43,535 bases of DNA from Sphingobacterium thalpophilum (GTDB lineage: Bacteria > Bacteroidota > Bacteroidia > B-17B0 > Aurantibacillaceae): the NCBI GenBank assembly GCA_943325195.2, contig CALPON020000007.1, positions 1 through 43,535 of the forward strand. Reading direction: 5' to 3'. The position numbers and the translations under genes were made by a program. Numbering within the stretch: position 1 is the first letter of the stretch; each line of letters opens with the position of its first letter. Below the pieces are notes generated by a model. It saw only the letters and a list, made by a program, of their open reading frames with translations, searched no databases and had not been told where the DNA came from. This document shows, in pieces, positions 42,601 through 43,535 of this stretch.

Positions 42601-43012
42601 CACTGCATCAGGAGGAAGTACTTACTTTTGGAACAACGGTGGAAATACAAGTACCTTGATAATAACTCCTAATTTTTCTACTGTTTACACGGCAACTGGA
42701 ACATTGAATGGCTGCACTTCTGTATCACAATTTAAGATCGGCGTTTCAGACTGTGTGGGATTAAACGAAGAATTACCTGAATTAAACATGAGCTACTTTC
42801 CGAATCCCACTAAAACCAACTTAACTTTAATTTGTGAACTACCAATGGACGTGTTACTGTTTGATGCAAGGGGCAGAATCGTTGTAAGTTGCCATCTTGA
42901 AAAGGGCAGGCAACTGATTGCAATGGAGCACTTGGCTTCCGGAATTTACTTCCTAAATGCAAGGGCAGGTGCTTATCAGCAAAAACACTTCAAGATCGTG
43001 AAGGAGGACTAA
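39689..43012 (+). CDS. Large repeat-rich surface protein with T9SS type A sorting domain
   Basis: 1107 residues; signal peptide ends INQGIAQ. The N-terminal ~350 residues have a repeating propeller-like pattern (WYFGNGLGLDFSS, LLFYTDGVTVWNQTHSVM, MKFSPNGRKLAEVF, EFSPDGTKLYFA), as in gliding-motility associated proteins. A PKD-type domain follows (SWNFGDPLSG to YFSAAGSYTVQLVL). Then come six or so SprB-like/Ig repeats with Cys-x-Gly openings (SLCSGQSATLVASGAS, NLCAGQLLSLSSAT, MLCLGQQATLTASGGS). The end is a type A sorting domain (YFPNPTKTNLTLIC, LLFDARGRIVV, GIYFLNARAGAYQQKHFKIV), unlike the type B end of the other adhesin. No PorP partner follows it. A surface adhesin role is inference. Confidence 0.88.
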   Translation: MRKFTLISCWVFCILINQGIAQNEARIWYFGNGLGLDFSSATPSLLTNGSTATSLGCAGVCSSSGSLLFYTDGVTVWNQTHSVMANGTGLFGDPGAQTCVIVKKPLSPNLYYVFTVQGGGGSAGLCYSIVDMALAGGNGSVTAKNVPLHSTPCEEKISATKHCNQTDAWVMVHEMNTQNFQAFALTASGIGTMVTSSFSPQPFPITTISTHTGYSPRGTMKFSPNGRKLAEVFTVSSATTPIGNGGVGSAVFEICDFNNSSGLLSNIQIASGFGGGFSILSWAYGTEFSPDGTKLYFATTSGMLAQINHCVFPSTSTWGIPFTGDSPPVNSRAASLQLGPDGKIYVAVAGSNSIGVINNPNLPTPSCNYVPGAISLGTAVCGLGLPNFYTPYFENTSQTFTAAQIPGSDCRNYNFFVPIKCAVAPNNPNSQIPFSGYIINNYSWNFGDPLSGSANTSTISSPSHYFSAAGSYTVQLVLSYLCGRNDTLRQTLVVPNTATISVVTPSLSCGFASATVIPSGALGPCSYTWQPTNINNAVANNLSPGVYTVFTKDAGTGCSYITTLSIGPTVISSSVNAAAACAGVNTGTALVLTSGGSGSYTYSWTGTSSTSTLVSGLPLGTNSVIISDLANNCVLTSTFQINQSPPLLFNISANINNALCTGNSLVLSGICTGGAPPYAYSWIGGSNTSSIAITHNLSGSYTYTCNVLDALNCSASKTYQVIYIQTPTLAASNVSLCSGQSATLVASGASTYYWLPVNTNANPCVINPSVSGTYTLIGNTGPCGTTKTISVIVTPSPILTLTSNAPVCSGGLLSLFGNGSAVYSWLGPLGFSSPLQNATISPIALAAGGIYSLTGTGASGCASTSTLSITVLPSPLSQITGNTNLCAGQLLSLSSATAAQYNWSGPLGFSATTQSILLNGLITNQSGVYSISITATNLCAAASSVSVQVNSNPTIMISGPNMLCLGQQATLTASGGSTYFWNNGGNTSTLIITPNFSTVYTATGTLNGCTSVSQFKIGVSDCVGLNEELPELNMSYFPNPTKTNLTLICELPMDVLLFDARGRIVVSCHLEKGRQLIAMEHLASGIYFLNARAGAYQQKHFKIVKED

Positions 43013-43166
43013 GGCTACTTACTAATACCGACCTAAAAGATTGCCAAGCCTCTCATCCTTCTACCCTAATTTACCTATAGCATAAATGCAATGTATGCTT
43101 CTCTTTCAAATAAGTCTTACTGGAAATATAAAGAGCATTAACCTGATCTAAGACTTTCTTAACTTT
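43013..43166. other. Gene-free stretch after the surface protein gene
   Basis: A 154-bp AT-rich stretch with no coding signal and no clear terminator for the upstream gene. A long minus-strand reading frame runs through it and both repeats but is not a gene. Confidence 0.5.
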
Positions 43167-43314
43167 TAAAATTGGCTTGCCATTGCATCTTTTAAGGGCG
43201 AAGGGAGCGTCCCGCTCGGAGTTTAGCGCAGTATTAGGAGAAAGGCTTGGACTACGTTCGGCACAGGTCGCGAAAGTAAAAAAACAAAAAACCAAATTAT
43301 TAATTGAAGGTTTC
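43167..43314 (-). repeat. Tandem degenerate repeat, copy 1
   Basis: 148 bp, beginning on the plus strand with TAAAATTGG and ending with GGTTTC, as does copy 2. Read on the minus strand it starts with a hairpin plus T run (43314 down to 43286) and then a ~90-nt GC-richer block whose translation includes SPSLSPNTALNSERDAPFAL and CNGKPIL. Copy 2 gives a similar peptide in a different frame. DNA similarity between the copies is roughly two thirds by eye. Confidence 0.7.
43286..43314 (-). terminator. Terminator-like hairpin in repeat copy 1
   Basis: On the minus strand AAACC and AATT pair with GGTTT and AATT around a short AT loop, followed by a T-rich run. It occupies the same place in the repeat as the hairpin of copy 2. 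Confidence 0.5.
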
Positions 43315-43318
43315 TTTC

Positions 43319-43470
43319 TAAAATTGGCATGCCAGAGCAGGACATAGCACCGAAGGGAACTTCCTGATCGGAGTGCAGTGCAGTTTTGGGAGACAGGTTT
43401 GGGCTGCAGGCGCGTCAAGTACGGAAGGACAATAAAAATAAAAAACCCCAACTTTTCAGTTGAGGGTTTC
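43319..43470 (-). repeat. Tandem degenerate repeat, copy 2
   Basis: 152 bp with the same ends as copy 1 (TAAAATTGG, GGTTTC) and 4 nt away from it. Minus-strand translation gives SPNLSPKTALHSDQEVPFGA followed by CSGMPIL, matching copy 1 in order but lying in another frame of the long reading frame. The repeat may continue beyond the window. Confidence 0.7.
43441..43470 (-). terminator. Terminator-like hairpin in repeat copy 2
   Basis: On the minus strand AACCC, a bulged T and CAACT pair with AGTTG and GGGTT around GAAA, followed by six T. A minus-strand transcript entering from the right edge would stop here. Confidence 0.65.
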
Positions 43471-43535
43471 TGATGGTGAGTTAAGAATGAAGCGTTGGGA
43501 CTTGTATAAATGCAAAAAGCCTCGCATTGCTGCAA

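Noticed and set aside
43071-43535. 154-codon minus-strand reading frame at the right edge
   Set aside because: It runs through both tandem repeats, and the repeated peptide block appears in different frames in the two copies; hairpins with T runs lie inside it. It is not a gene.

Overview
This is a chromosomal segment of a Bacteroidota bacterium, probably a Chitinophagales/Sphingobacteriales/Saprospirales-type organism. Four observations support this. Three secreted proteins carry type IX secretion (T9SS) sorting domains and a PorP/SprF partner is present. Typical Bacteroidota families occur (DUF3467, DUF4834, DUF4920, GSCFA, long-form GAPDH). Many genes have a TAnnTTTG -7 promoter element. 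Shine-Dalgarno sequences are mostly weak or absent. There is no phage, plasmid, insertion sequence, CRISPR array, tRNA or rRNA that I can see. Most of the window is ordinary core genome.

Layout. 1-4644: the 3' end of a histidine kinase, a polytopic GT-C-like membrane protein, and a minus-strand heme-copper oxidase cluster (ctaB/cyoE, two subunit III genes, subunit IV) closed by a strong terminator. 4860-8750: a TPR/OmpA-like lipoprotein, then a nucleoside phosphorylase-pyrF-DUF3467 operon. 8906-14407: tex, a T9SS-exported beta-helix protein, aroE, and on the other strand a secreted regulatory-like-domain protein. 14526-20381: dnaX, an M16 peptidase and proline dehydrogenase in one tight run. 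20382-20777: a gene-poor gap with an eroded ORF and a 16-bp palindrome. 20778-25815: cca-GSCFA and aspS-TauE pairs. 25802-32209: mostly minus-strand metabolism (ArsC-like operon with a small helical-repeat protein, acyl-CoA dehydrogenase, apt, DUF4920, GAPDH, carA). 32533-38496: a giant T9SS type B adhesin coupled to PorP/SprF. 38566-39282: trmN6-like methyltransferase. 39689-43012: a second large repeat-rich surface protein with a type A sorting domain. 43167-43470: two tandem degenerate ~150-bp repeats, each carrying a minus-strand terminator hairpin.

How the genes work together. The cytochrome oxidase genes supply heme O synthesis and accessory subunits, but subunits I and II are not in the window. 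pyrF, carA, the nucleoside phosphorylase and apt form a scattered nucleotide-metabolism set. The adhesin-PorP pair, the second adhesin and the beta-helix protein are surface products that depend on T9SS machinery encoded elsewhere. The non-routine signals are an overlapping terminator/alternative hairpin at 6621-6668, promoter elements that nearly abut start codons, a terminator of carA buried in the opposing gene, two intergenic ORF relics or structured elements, the tandem terminator repeats at the right edge, and a small operon headed by four 25-residue helical repeats.
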